Shown: positions 42,835-51,130 of the stretch, piece after piece
Position numbering within the stretch: the stretch's first letter is position 1
How the letters are laid out: every line of letters starts with the position of its first letter
DNA from: 630D-37 sp037478835
Lineage (GTDB): Bacteria; Chloroflexota; Anaerolineae; Anaerolineales; Villigracilaceae
Assembly (NCBI GenBank): GCA_037478835.1
Contig: JBBFLV010000001.1
Coordinates: forward strand, 248,001-312,000
Direction of reading: 5' to 3'
Length of the DNA stretch: 64,000 nucleotides
Notes under the pieces: model-generated
Seen by the model: only the letters and a program-made list of their open reading frames with translations
What the model was told of the DNA's origin: nothing
Database searches by the model: none
Made by a program: the position numbers and the translations under genes

Positions 42835-44043
42835 ATGCAAACGATCTACGTCGAAAAAGACATCCCCCGTGTCCTGTTGACGAAAATGCTCGCGCCTCAC
42901 TGGCCGGATTTCGTCTGGACGCGATTCTCCGCGGCGCGCGCCGCCCGTTTGCCCGATCCGCCGCTTCCGGGGCCGCGCTGGTTACGGGTGCGCAACCTGC
43001 GATGCGGCATTTGCGCTTCGGATCTCTCTTTGCTCTATGTGCATGCCGATCCCTCCATCGCGCCGGCGGCGTTGCCGGCTAACGAGCGCTTTTACCTGGG
43101 GCACGAAGTGGTGAGCATTGTGGAAGAAGTCGGCCCTGAAGTGACCCGTTTCAAGGTCGGCGATCGGGTGATCATGGATACGCACTTTGCCGGTGCGAAT
43201 TGTGAAACGCTGGGGATCGAGCCTGTTTGCCGCCATTGCGCGGCCGGGGATCATCAGCTCTGCGAAAACAAATCCCTGGCCGGCCCGCGCGGGATCGGCG
43301 GCGGCTTTGGCGATAGTTACGTGACGCATGAGACGGCCGTCTATCCGGCCCCATCCTTTCTCGATGATGATCAAGCGGCGCTGACCGAGCCGCTTTCGAT
43401 CCCCATGTACGGAGTGATGCGCTTTCCGCCCCGACCGGGCGATAAGGTGCTGGTGATCGGTGCCGGCATCATCGGCCTGCTGACCCTGATGACCGTGCGC
43501 GCTCTGGTCCCGGAAGCAGAAGTGACCATCCTGGCACGCTATCCGCATCAGCAGGCGATGGCGGAAAAACTCGGTGCGCGGCACATCCTGACGGGAAAAG
43601 AAGGCTATTCGGCGATCGCCGCCATCACCGGCGGGCGCTACTTCAGCGCACCGTTGAACAAAGGGATAGTCGTCGGCGGTTTTGACGTGATCTACGATTG
43701 CGTTGCCGATCCGCGCACCACGAACGATGCCTTGCGTTGGGCACGCGCCGGCGGAACGGTGGTGATGATCGGGGCTCACATGGCCCCGATGCCAAAGGTA
43801 GACCTGACGCCGATCTGGTATCATCAGGTTAACCTGGTCGGCACCTATCATCACGGCTATAACACCTGGAATGGGGAGCGCAAACATACCTACGAATGGG
43901 TGTTCGATTTCTTCCGTCAGGGCAAACTGCCGATCGATGGGTTGATTACGCACCGTTTCCCCTTCTCCGAATACCGCCAGGCCTTTCGGGTGGCGCTGGC
44001 TAAAGGGCGCGAGAAGGCGATCAAAGTGATGTTTCAAAAGTGA
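42835..44043 (+). CDS. zinc-dependent medium-chain dehydrogenase
   Basis: 402 residues from ATG 42835 (GAGG upstream; an in-frame GTG at 42829 is possible). Catalytic zinc ligands in CGICASDLS and GHEVV; a cluster of cysteines (ANCETLGIEPVCRHCAAGDHQLC) likely holds the structural zinc. The Rossmann motif is VLVIGAGIIGLLTLM. Related to threonine/alcohol dehydrogenase-like proteins; substrate unknown. It follows the envelope genes by 15 bases. Confidence 0.88.
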   Translation: MQTIYVEKDIPRVLLTKMLAPHWPDFVWTRFSAARAARLPDPPLPGPRWLRVRNLRCGICASDLSLLYVHADPSIAPAALPANERFYLGHEVVSIVEEVGPEVTRFKVGDRVIMDTHFAGANCETLGIEPVCRHCAAGDHQLCENKSLAGPRGIGGGFGDSYVTHETAVYPAPSFLDDDQAALTEPLSIPMYGVMRFPPRPGDKVLVIGAGIIGLLTLMTVRALVPEAEVTILARYPHQQAMAEKLGARHILTGKEGYSAIAAITGGRYFSAPLNKGIVVGGFDVIYDCVADPRTTNDALRWARAGGTVVMIGAHMAPMPKVDLTPIWYHQVNLVGTYHHGYNTWNGERKHTYEWVFDFFRQGKLPIDGLITHRFPFSEYRQAFRVALAKGREKAIKVMFQK

Positions 44044-44054
44044 GGGAGGGAGCC

Positions 44055-44993
44055 ATGACCTGGCAGATTCTCATCAGCGATGGATTGGAAGAGAACGGGC
44101 AGGCGTTGCTTCGTGCCCAGGCTCAGGTGGAGGATCGCAGCGGGATTGGGCCGGAAGAGCTGCGCACCATCCTGCCGGCCTATGATGCGCTGATCGTGCG
44201 CGGCCGCACCAAGGTCACAGCCGAGTTGCTGGAGCACGCCCCCCGGCTCAAGGTCATCGGACGCGCCGGCGTGGGCGTGGATAACATTGACCTGGAAGCG
44301 GCCCGCAGGCGGGGCATTGTAGTGGTCAACGCGCCGCTTTCCACCACCGTGGCCGTCGCCGAGCTGACCTTTGGCCTGATCCTGGCCACCGCCCGAGCGA
44401 TCCCCCGCGCCGACGCCGCGATGAAACAGGGCAAATGGCTGAAAAAGGAACTGGAAGGAGTGGAACTCCAGGGGAAAACCCTCGGTCTGATCGGCTTCGG
44501 ACGGATCGGGCGCGAAGTAGCCCATCGGGCGCTGGCCTTCGGAATGCATATCCTGGCCTACGATCCGCTGATCCCGGAAGATGTCATCCGTCAGGCGAAC
44601 GCCGCGCCTTGCACGTTGGAAGAGGTCCTGGAGCGCTCCGATTTCCTCTCGCTCCACCTGCCTCTGACCGAAGAGACGCGCAATCTGCTTTCTGCGCAGG
44701 CGTTTGCCCGGATGAAGCCCGGTGTCCGTCTGATCTGCACGGCGCGTGGTGGGATCATCGACGAGGCTGCCCTGCTTCAGGCCTTGAATGAGGGCAGGGT
44801 TGCCGCTGCTGCGCTGGATGTCTTCGCCCAGGAGCCGCCCGGCCTGACGGAGCTGATTGCGCATCCCAACCTGATCGCCACGCCGCACATCGGCGCCCAA
44901 ACGGTGGAGGCTCAGGCGCGCGCCGCCGAGATGATCGCCACCGAAGTGCTGGCAGCCCTGCGCGGCGAACCCTTGCGTTGGCGCGTGGTTTAA
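44055..44993 (+). CDS. D-2-hydroxyacid dehydrogenase (phosphoglycerate dehydrogenase-like, no ACT domain)
   Basis: 312 residues from ATG 44055 with GGGAGGGAG upstream. Substrate region VIGRAGVGVDNID, NAD motif LGLIGFGRIGREV, catalytic Arg (CTARGGIIDEAAL), Glu (DVFAQEPP) and His (TPHIGAQT) all present. Length fits the short SerA type lacking regulatory domains. Could make 3-phosphohydroxypyruvate for serine, or reduce another 2-ketoacid. Confidence 0.9.
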   Translation: MTWQILISDGLEENGQALLRAQAQVEDRSGIGPEELRTILPAYDALIVRGRTKVTAELLEHAPRLKVIGRAGVGVDNIDLEAARRRGIVVVNAPLSTTVAVAELTFGLILATARAIPRADAAMKQGKWLKKELEGVELQGKTLGLIGFGRIGREVAHRALAFGMHILAYDPLIPEDVIRQANAAPCTLEEVLERSDFLSLHLPLTEETRNLLSAQAFARMKPGVRLICTARGGIIDEAALLQALNEGRVAAAALDVFAQEPPGLTELIAHPNLIATPHIGAQTVEAQARAAEMIATEVLAALRGEPLRWRVV

Positions 44994-45057
44994 TGGAGAG
45001 GATTGACGGGATTTACAGAGGATTTGAGTTTGGTAAAAACCAAATCCTGTGGCGGAA

Positions 45058-45081
45058 TGGGACACGGATGGACGCGGAGCG
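45058..45081. repeat. short ACACGGATGG-type repeat
   Basis: GGGACACGGATGGACGCGGAG resembles longer tracts at 47617-47652 and 53991-54035. The 218-bp gap also contains a GGATTGACGGGATTTACAGAGGA stretch; no gene is supported there. Confidence 0.5.
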
Positions 45082-45211
45082 GATATACAGGCTCATGCTG
45101 AAACCTAAAAAGCCCTGCGGATTTGCCCGTGAGGAAACCCGATTGACGCATCGTTTGGAGCGCGCGGGTGTTCTAAAATAACGATTCTGTAGCCTTTGGA
45201 GTAGACACTTT

Positions 45212-46447
45212 ATGCGTCGAAGAGTTGTCATTACCGGCTGTGGTTGTCTTAGCCCCGTGGGGAATAACGTTGCCGAGACCTGGCAAGCCCTGCTGGACGG
45301 GCGCTCCGGTGTGGATTGGATCACGCTGTTCGATGCCTCCCAGCATAAGACCCGCTTTGCCGCAGAAGTCAAAGGGTTCGATGGTGCGGCGCTTTTCGGC
45401 AGTCGCGAGGCGCGCCGCATGGATCGCTTTACCCAGTTTGCCTTGGCGGCGGCCCTGGAGGCTTTTGCTCAGGCCGGGCTGCAGTCGAATGGGCTGGATC
45501 GGAACCGGGTCGGGGTGGTGATCGGCAGCGGTATCGGCGGGATTTCCACGCTTCTAGCGCAGATCGAGGAAATGCGGGCACGCGGCCCGGAACGGGTCAG
45601 CCCTTTCCTGATCCCGATGATGATCGCCGATAGTGCGCCGGCGACGATCGCCATTCAGCTGGGGCTGCGCGGCCCGAACATGGCGTTGGCGACGGCCTGT
45701 GCCAGCGGTGCAAACGCCATCGGTGAGGCGGCTGAGATGATCCGCCGTGGGGTGGCCGATGTGATGTTGGCAGGCGGTGCCGAGGCCTCGATCGTGCCGG
45801 TGGCCATGGCGGCCTTGAACGTGATGGGGGCCCTTTCGACGCGCAACGAGGCGCCCCAGCGAGCTTCTCGTCCTTTCGACCGTGAGCGGGATGGCTTTGT
45901 GATGGGCGAAGGGGCCGGGATGCTGGTGTTGGAATCGCTGGAGCATGCTCAGGCGCGAGGGGCTCGTATTTTGGCCGAGCTGAGCGGCTACGGCACGAGC
46001 AATGATGCCTATCACATCTCCGCGCCGGCGGAAAACGGAGCCGGGGCGGCGCTTTCGATGCGTTGGGCGCTGGAGGATGCCGGCCTACAGCCGGAGCAGA
46101 TCGATTACATCAACGCACATGGCACGTCCACACCACTCAACGATAAGAGCGAAACCCAGGCGATCAAGACCGTCTTCGGCGAGACGGCCTATGCGATCCC
46201 CATTTCTTCGACCAAATCGATGACCGGCCACTTGCTCGGCGCTTCCGGCGCGTTGGAGGCGGTGATCTGTGTGCAGGTGTTGCAGGAGCAAATTTTGCCG
46301 CCTACGATCAATTACGAGCACCCCGATCCGGAATGCGATCTTGATTACGTGCCGAACCATCCGCGCCCGCACAAGGTGCGCCATGTCATGTCCAATTCCT
46401 TTGGCTTCGGTGGGCACAATGCGACATTGATCTTCAGTCAGGTGTGA
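45212..46447 (+). CDS. fabF: beta-ketoacyl-ACP synthase II
   Basis: 411 residues. Catalytic Cys in ATACASGANAIGEA, His in NAHGTSTPLND and GHLLGASGALE, and C-terminal NSFGFGGHNATLIF. Full-length KAS II that extends acyl-ACP chains. Directly followed by a fabH-like gene; no acpP, fabD or fabG is adjacent, so this may be a dedicated pair rather than the main fatty acid locus. Confidence 0.95.
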   Translation: MRRRVVITGCGCLSPVGNNVAETWQALLDGRSGVDWITLFDASQHKTRFAAEVKGFDGAALFGSREARRMDRFTQFALAAALEAFAQAGLQSNGLDRNRVGVVIGSGIGGISTLLAQIEEMRARGPERVSPFLIPMMIADSAPATIAIQLGLRGPNMALATACASGANAIGEAAEMIRRGVADVMLAGGAEASIVPVAMAALNVMGALSTRNEAPQRASRPFDRERDGFVMGEGAGMLVLESLEHAQARGARILAELSGYGTSNDAYHISAPAENGAGAALSMRWALEDAGLQPEQIDYINAHGTSTPLNDKSETQAIKTVFGETAYAIPISSTKSMTGHLLGASGALEAVICVQVLQEQILPPTINYEHPDPECDLDYVPNHPRPHKVRHVMSNSFGFGGHNATLIFSQV

Positions 46448-46454
46448 GGTGAGT

Positions 46455-47561
46455 ATGCCCTATGCACATATCACCGGCTGGGGGATGGCCGTTCCGGAGA
46501 AGGTGTTGACGAACACCGAGCTGGAAAAGATGGTGGAGACCAGCGATGCTTGGATCCGCGAACGCACGGGAATTCGCGAGCGACGCATTGCCGGCCCAGA
46601 TGAACACCCTTCGGTGCTGGGCGCGCGTGCCGCGCTCAAAGCGTTGGAGGTTGCTCGTCTACATCCACGCGATGTTGAGCTGATCATTTGTGCCACTTCC
46701 AGCCCGGAGTACCTTTTCCCGGCCACGGCCTGCCTGATCCAGGATGCGATCGGGGCGGCAAAAGCCGGTGCGTTTGACCTGCTGGCGGCCTGTTCGGGAT
46801 TTATTTACGCCGTGCACATGGCGGCTCAGGCGATTCGCAGCGGGGCGATCCAGAATGCGTTGGTGATCGGGACAGAGACGCTTTCGCGCATCACGAATTG
46901 GAAGGACCGGAACACCTGCATTCTGTTCGGCGATGGGGCGGGAGCTTTTGTGCTCCAGGCCAGCGATCGGCCGGGTGGGGTGCTGGCCGGGGTGATGCAT
47001 TCCGATGGATCGGGGGGCAACTTGCTAATCCTGCCGGCGGGAGGCAGTCGCATGCCGGCCAGCTTGGATACGGTGAGCAATGGCCATCACTATATCTACA
47101 TGGACGGGCGCGAGGTCTTTCGCTTCGCCACCCGTGTGTTGGCTCAGTCCACGTTGGAAGTGGTGGAAAAGGCCGGACTGCAGCTGGAGGATATCCGCTG
47201 GATCATCCCGCATCAGGCGAACTATCGCATCATCGAAACGGCGGCGCGCGGGCTGAAATTGCCGGTAGAGCGGTTTATCATCAACCTGGATCGCTACGGC
47301 AACACGTCCACAGCTTCGATCCCGATTGCCACCTGTGAGGCCGCCGAAAAGGGTTTGCTCAAGGCGGGGGATAAGATCGTTTTCACCGGCTTCGGTGCCG
47401 GCCTGACCTGGGGAGCCTTGGTCGCCGAATGGAGCGGTCCCTTGCCTTCGGCCACCCGCCCGATCCGACCGCAACGCTATCGCCCTGTGGCGCGCATGCG
47501 CTCTTTCTGGCACCGCCTGCTGCGCTTCCTGGAAGGGTTGATCTGGGGGCGAAAGGGGTGA
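46455..47561 (+). CDS. fabH: beta-ketoacyl-ACP synthase III (FabH-like)
   Basis: 368 residues from ATG 46455 with GAGGTGA upstream. Catalytic Cys in DLLAACSGFIYAV, His in PHQANYRI, Asn in NLDRYGNTSTASIP. It starts fatty acid synthesis from acyl-CoA plus malonyl-ACP. Longer than usual by about 35 residues: a basic, aromatic C-terminal tail (FWHRLLRFLEGLIWGRKG) that could lie on the membrane. Confidence 0.92.
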   Translation: MPYAHITGWGMAVPEKVLTNTELEKMVETSDAWIRERTGIRERRIAGPDEHPSVLGARAALKALEVARLHPRDVELIICATSSPEYLFPATACLIQDAIGAAKAGAFDLLAACSGFIYAVHMAAQAIRSGAIQNALVIGTETLSRITNWKDRNTCILFGDGAGAFVLQASDRPGGVLAGVMHSDGSGGNLLILPAGGSRMPASLDTVSNGHHYIYMDGREVFRFATRVLAQSTLEVVEKAGLQLEDIRWIIPHQANYRIIETAARGLKLPVERFIINLDRYGNTSTASIPIATCEAAEKGLLKAGDKIVFTGFGAGLTWGALVAEWSGPLPSATRPIRPQRYRPVARMRSFWHRLLRFLEGLIWGRKG

Positions 47562-47616
47562 GAGGGAAAGAGAGCACTTGACGCGTGAGCCTCTGGCTAC
47601 GGAGGGGGTAAACATT

Positions 47617-47652
47617 CGGAAGGACACGGGTGAGCGCGGATGGGGACGGATT
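47617..47652. repeat. GGACACGG-GAGCGCGGATGGGGACGG repeat
   Basis: Degenerate copy of the CACGGATGG family between fabH and the Crp-type gene. Confidence 0.5.
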
Positions 47653-47740
47653 TTTTGCCGTTGTAATTGACATGCTTCTATCCTTGTCTGGTGGTAGATT
47701 ACGGCATATGGAGTCTCCCACCCTTTTTTACCTGGCTGGG

Positions 47741-47746
47741 TATAAT
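47741..47746 (+). promoter_or_regulatory. -10 hexamer of Crp-family gene (putative leaderless start)
   Basis: A perfect TATAAT ends 8 bases before ATG 47755 and no Shine-Dalgarno is present, so the mRNA should begin at or next to the start codon. No good -35 is seen. Confidence 0.55.
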
Positions 47747-47754
47747 TGAGCTTG

Positions 47755-48429
47755 ATGGACGTTTCCTCTCCCTTTTCTAACCTCTCTCCACAGGTGCGCG
47801 AGAAGTTGCGCCCTCTCGTGCGGACCCGACAGTTCGATGCAGGGGAGGTGATCTTTTTACAAGATGAACCTACCCAGGCCATTTATATCGTTGGACAAGG
47901 CCGGGTAAAGATCACCCGTACAACGCCGGATGGGGAGGAGAGCATTCTCTGCATTCGCAAGGCCGGCGAATATTTTTGCCCGGTCCCTTTGCTGGATGGA
48001 AAAGGACAACTGGGCACTGCTTCTGCGATCACCCCGGTGACCATCCTTTGTATCGAGCGTAATGCTTTCCTGCAATTGTGTCAGGAGCATCCGGAACTGC
48101 TCGCCGTTGTTCAGGCAGATTGTTTGGGGGAAGTACGCTATCTTTTGCATCGTTTGGAAACGACCACTCATCGCACCTTGCGCGAACGCGTGGTCGTGGC
48201 TTTGTTGGATGCGCTCCATTCTTCTAAAGAGGTGGAAAACAATCATGGCGTGGTCCTGCTCACCCATCAGGAATTGGCCGGTCTGAGCGGAGTCTCAAGA
48301 GAAAACACTTCACGCGTGCTCAAAGAACTGGAACGGGAAGGCTTGTTGAAGCTACAGCGGGGGAAAATCCATATTCTGGATATTGCACGCTTGAGAAGAA
48401 TGCTGGAGCCCACCTTCTATCGTCGGTGA
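47755..48429 (+). CDS. Crp/Fnr-family transcriptional regulator
   Basis: 224 residues from ATG 47755 (in-frame TTG at 47746 and 47752 are alternatives). The cNMP-binding barrel (FDAGEVIFLQDEPTQAIYIVGQGRVKI...GEYFCPVPLLDG) lacks an obvious cAMP Arg-Thr/Ser signature. The winged helix has LTHQELAGLSGVSRENTSRVLKELEREGLL; its recognition helix keeps Arg-Glu-x3-Arg as in E. coli CRP, so TGTGA half-sites are expected. Such a site lies before the CODH/ACS operon at 54240. Ligand unknown; heme/CO, redox or none are possible. Confidence 0.9.
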   Translation: MDVSSPFSNLSPQVREKLRPLVRTRQFDAGEVIFLQDEPTQAIYIVGQGRVKITRTTPDGEESILCIRKAGEYFCPVPLLDGKGQLGTASAITPVTILCIERNAFLQLCQEHPELLAVVQADCLGEVRYLLHRLETTTHRTLRERVVVALLDALHSSKEVENNHGVVLLTHQELAGLSGVSRENTSRVLKELEREGLLKLQRGKIHILDIARLRRMLEPTFYRR

Positions 48430-48586
48430 ACGTATCCAGATTAGCGAAGTGGGGGGATCATTTTGCCGCATAAACATGTTGACCTTGTACCAGTCTCAAT
48501 CCTTTCGGGCTATGTCCTGTTCCGGGGCTCCGAGCGGGCTTTATTATGGGCCGAGTGTGGGGTTTCGGTGTGCGAGGAAGTGAAGT

Positions 48587-48619
48587 GTTAGGAGGTTGGG
48601 ATGTTAGGAGGTTAGAGAT
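48587..48619. repeat. GTTAGGAGGTT repeat tract, upstream arm
   Basis: Two units of TTAGGAGGTT(G/A)G about 16 bp apart, on the opposite orientation to the tract at 49094-49182, flanking the four-helix-bundle gene. Confidence 0.7.
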
Positions 48620-48633
48620 GGTAGAATAGTGCT

Positions 48634-49077
48634 ATGGAACAGAGGAAAAAAGTGAATGAATTGAGTTTTGACGAGTGGCAAAAGACGATTCCGGACTACA
48701 TCAGAAACGATCCGCTATGGGAATCTGGTTATTACCGGTTAGCGTTGTACCTCTACGATCTTGTCTGGCAAGATTGCGGTTTGCTGAAGCGAGATTTTCG
48801 CGGCCGAGAAATAGCCGGCCAGATCATCCGCAGTGCAGGAGGCATTTGTGCCAATCTAGAAGAAGCGTACGGACGAGGAGTTGGCACAGCCGATTATGTG
48901 CGTGTGATGCGTATTGCTCTCGGCGAAGCCCGCGAGACACGCGGCTGGTATTTTCGTGCTCGCCGGATTCTCCCCCCGGAATTGCTCTCACATCGTGCTA
49001 CTCTCACCGGAAAACTGATCGCTATGCTTTCAAGCACCATCTCTTCCCACCGTAACAACCTGGGTAAATCGTCATAG
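48634..49077 (+). CDS. four-helix bundle protein (23S rRNA IVP family)
   Basis: 147 residues. Family pattern RSAGGICANLEEAYGRGVGTADYVRVMRIALGEARETRGW is clear. These small basic helical proteins are encoded in 23S rRNA intervening sequences and scattered through many genomes; their role is unknown, with nucleic acid binding likely. TAGAAT (48622-48627) ends 6 bases before the ATG and there is no Shine-Dalgarno, so again possibly leaderless. Flanked by inverted repeat tracts. Confidence 0.9.
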   Translation: MEQRKKVNELSFDEWQKTIPDYIRNDPLWESGYYRLALYLYDLVWQDCGLLKRDFRGREIAGQIIRSAGGICANLEEAYGRGVGTADYVRVMRIALGEARETRGWYFRARRILPPELLSHRATLTGKLIAMLSSTISSHRNNLGKSS

Positions 49078-49093
49078 CCTACCCTCCTGCGCT

Positions 49094-49182
49094 CTCCCCT
49101 CCTACCCTCTAACCTCCTACCCTCTAATCTCCTACCCTCTAACCTCCTACCCTCTAATCTCCTACCCTCTAATCTCCTACCC
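49094..49182. repeat. 15-bp tandem repeat tract (CTAACCTCCTACCCT units)
   Basis: About six units of CTAA(C/T)CTCCTACCCT in tandem directly after the four-helix-bundle gene. A related 14-bp period tract (CTAACCTCTAACCCC) is at 54119-54175. Confidence 0.9.
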
Positions 49183-49207
49183 AATATTCACCTTCGTATA
49201 GCTAACC

Positions 49208-50059
49208 ATGCATAGAATCCGTACCAAACTCAAACTTTATTGGCCCCTCATCAAATCCCTCCAAACCAGCCTCTTGCTGGCAACTGGGCTGGCCGGCTAT
49301 CTCAGCGCGCACACGTCGCCTTCCGGGTTGATCCTGCTAGGCGTGGCCGTCAGCCTGTTCCTGGCCATCAGCGGCTCGACCGTGCTCAATATGTGGTATG
49401 ACCGTGATATTGACGCGGTGATGAACCGCACCCATCACCGTCCGTTGGTCACCGGGCGCATTTCGCCGACCGAGGCCTTGCGACTGGGGCTGATCCTCTC
49501 GATCCTGGGCGTGGGGTTGGCCGTGTGGATGTCGCCGCTCTACGGGCTGGTGGTCTTCGCCGGGCTGTTCTTTGACGTGGTCATCTACACCCTGTGGCTC
49601 AAGCGCCGCACCTGCTGGAGCATCGTCTGGGGCGGGATTGCGGGAGGGATGCCTATCCTCGCCGGACGGGTGATGGCCATCGGACAGATTGACCTGATCG
49701 GCATTCTGCTCAGCATGGCCGTGCTGTTCTGGATCCCGACCCACACCCTCACCTTTTCCATGCGCTTCTTCGCCGACTATCAAGCGGCGCGCGTCCCGAC
49801 CTTCCCCTCCACCTACGGCTTTGAGACCACCCGAGCCGTGATCGCCCTTTCGGCGATCATCGCCGCGGCCAGCATGGGGGTGGCCGGCGTGATGATCGGC
49901 GTTCAGGCCGGCTTCCTGCGTCTGATGGCCGTGCTCTCGGCGGGATTGCTCCTCCTCTCCTTCGCCACCGTCTTCCGCCCCTCTGAGCGGATCAACTACA
50001 GTTTGTTCAAGTACGCCTCGCTGTACATGTTGGCCTCCATGATTCTGCTTTCGATTTGA
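49208..50059 (+). CDS. ctaB: UbiA-family prenyltransferase, heme O synthase-like
   Basis: 283 residues, eight to nine membrane helices. The first Asp-rich motif NMWYDRDIDAVMNRTHHRPL and following GRISPTEAL match protoheme IX farnesyltransferase; the second region is FDVVIYTLWLKRRTCWSIVWGG and a later PTHTLTFSMRFFADYQ. It would attach farnesyl to heme b. No oxidase genes are adjacent, so another quinone or lipid prenyl transfer cannot be excluded. Confidence 0.85.
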   Translation: MHRIRTKLKLYWPLIKSLQTSLLLATGLAGYLSAHTSPSGLILLGVAVSLFLAISGSTVLNMWYDRDIDAVMNRTHHRPLVTGRISPTEALRLGLILSILGVGLAVWMSPLYGLVVFAGLFFDVVIYTLWLKRRTCWSIVWGGIAGGMPILAGRVMAIGQIDLIGILLSMAVLFWIPTHTLTFSMRFFADYQAARVPTFPSTYGFETTRAVIALSAIIAAASMGVAGVMIGVQAGFLRLMAVLSAGLLLLSFATVFRPSERINYSLFKYASLYMLASMILLSI

Positions 50060-50172
50060 CCGTAGACGGTGGACCATAGACCGTTGACCGAGACGGTAGA
50101 CCGTAGACCGTCCACCGTCTACCGTACCCAGTCCGTCCACCGTCCACCGTCAACCGTCCATCGTCCATCATC
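50059..50172. repeat. 7-bp repeat tract with both orientations (inverted)
   Basis: The longest tract: GTAGACG/GTGGACC heptamers on one side and CCACCGT/CTACCGT on the other, so the halves can fold into a long imperfect hairpin. It fills the whole gap between the prenyltransferase and the next gene. Confidence 0.9.
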
Positions 50173-50174
50173 CC

Positions 50175-50780
50175 ATGAAAACCTCTCCTCTCTCTCGTCT
50201 CTTCCTCCTACTCACCGCGTTGCTGGCTGCCTGGCAGGTGGCGATCGGTATCGAAGGCCTGGAACATGTGCCGGTGCTGGCCTATACCGTCGGCTTCGGC
50301 GTCCTGCTCGTCGCCTGCCTGTTGCTGATCATTCTCGGCCTGGATGTGTTGGAGAGTCCGATCGTGGTCATTGTCTCCACCGTCATCCCGCTCAGCCTCT
50401 CGTTAGGGTTGGTCTGGGAGCACCTGACCTCCTGGCGGACGGCTTACCTGACCTTTGCCCTGGCCGGCTTTCTGGCCATCCTCGTCACCCGTGCCTTCCC
50501 GTTCAAGGGGCGGTGGCCGGTGCTTGTGTTGGCGGTTGTCCATGGGGTTTCCGGGCTGATCATCTTTCTCCTGCCGAGTATCCTGGCGGCGCAGGGAGCT
50601 ACCCGTCCGGGCTTTGCCCTGGTCGGCCTGGGCGGCGCGCTGATCGGGCTGGGCGGGCTGCTGCTCTCCTTCCTGAAAACCGGCCGGCCAATCCTGCCGC
50701 GTGAGACGATCTTGCGTATCCTGCCGGCCCTCTTGCTGTTGACGACCGCCGCCTTCGTGGCCGGCTTTGCGTTGGCGTAG
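50175..50780 (+). CDS. hypothetical membrane protein
   Basis: 201 residues with six hydrophobic helices and very few polar residues (LLTALLAAWQVAIG, VLLVACLLLIILGL, VVIVSTVIPLSLSLGLVW). No family recognised. ATG 50175 follows the repeat tract and has no convincing ribosome binding site. Possibly co-transcribed with the prenyltransferase. Confidence 0.72.
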   Translation: MKTSPLSRLFLLLTALLAAWQVAIGIEGLEHVPVLAYTVGFGVLLVACLLLIILGLDVLESPIVVIVSTVIPLSLSLGLVWEHLTSWRTAYLTFALAGFLAILVTRAFPFKGRWPVLVLAVVHGVSGLIIFLLPSILAAQGATRPGFALVGLGGALIGLGGLLLSFLKTGRPILPRETILRILPALLLLTTAAFVAGFALA

Positions 50781-50925
50781 TGTGATCCCGAAGGATGCCG
50801 AGAAAAACTTAGCCTCCACGGGCAGGGTAGAGGCTTTTGGGAAGGTTGTTCGTCGGGAAAGGTTTCGAGGCCGTGGAAATGCGATGAGCCGAGCGTAAAA
50901 ACGCCGCGCAAAAACGGCCGATTTG

Positions 50926-50934
50926 TGATATAAT
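50926..50934 (+). promoter_or_regulatory. extended -10 promoter of tRNA-Lys
   Basis: TGATATAAT is a TGn extended -10 element ending 14 bases before the tRNA. No -35 is visible, which extended -10 promoters can dispense with. Confidence 0.6.
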
Positions 50935-50947
50935 ACGCCGCGCCTAC

Positions 50948-51021
50948 GGCCGACTAGCTCAATTCGGTAGAGCAGCTGACTCTTAATCAGTTGGTTCGGG
51001 GTTCGAGTCCCCGGTCGGTCA
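50948..51021 (+). tRNA. tRNA-Lys (anticodon CTT)
   Basis: A full cloverleaf of 74 nt: acceptor GGCCGAC/GTCGGTC, D stem GCTC/GAGC, anticodon stem GCTGA/TCAGT with loop CTCTTAA (anticodon CTT), T stem CGGGG/CCCCG with TTCGAGT, discriminator A. CCA is not encoded. A terminator follows 7 bases later. Confidence 0.97.
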
Positions 51022-51027
51022 CTCCAC

Positions 51028-51049
51028 CCGCCGTCCAGGCGGTTTTTTT
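51028..51049 (+). terminator. rho-independent terminator after tRNA-Lys
   Basis: CCGCC (51028-51032) and GGCGG (51038-51042) around a 5-nt loop, then seven T residues. Confidence 0.9.
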
Positions 51050-51130
51050 ATTTTCCTCACCGCTCGGCAAGGGGGGGCTGTGACTCTTTTATGCTACAAT
51101 TAATCCCAAATCCCCTCCCCAGAGACGGCC

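Noticed and set aside
44978..45181. 67-residue frame after the hydroxyacid dehydrogenase
   Set aside because: Covers repeat-like intergenic sequence (GATTGACGGGATTTACAG, ACACGGATGG) and has no family match.
49094..49182. CRISPR array
   Set aside because: Units are directly adjacent with no unique spacers and no cas genes are present; it is a simple tandem repeat.
50059..50172. CRISPR array or integrase attachment site
   Set aside because: Heptamers without spacers; no integrase or transposase is encoded in the window.
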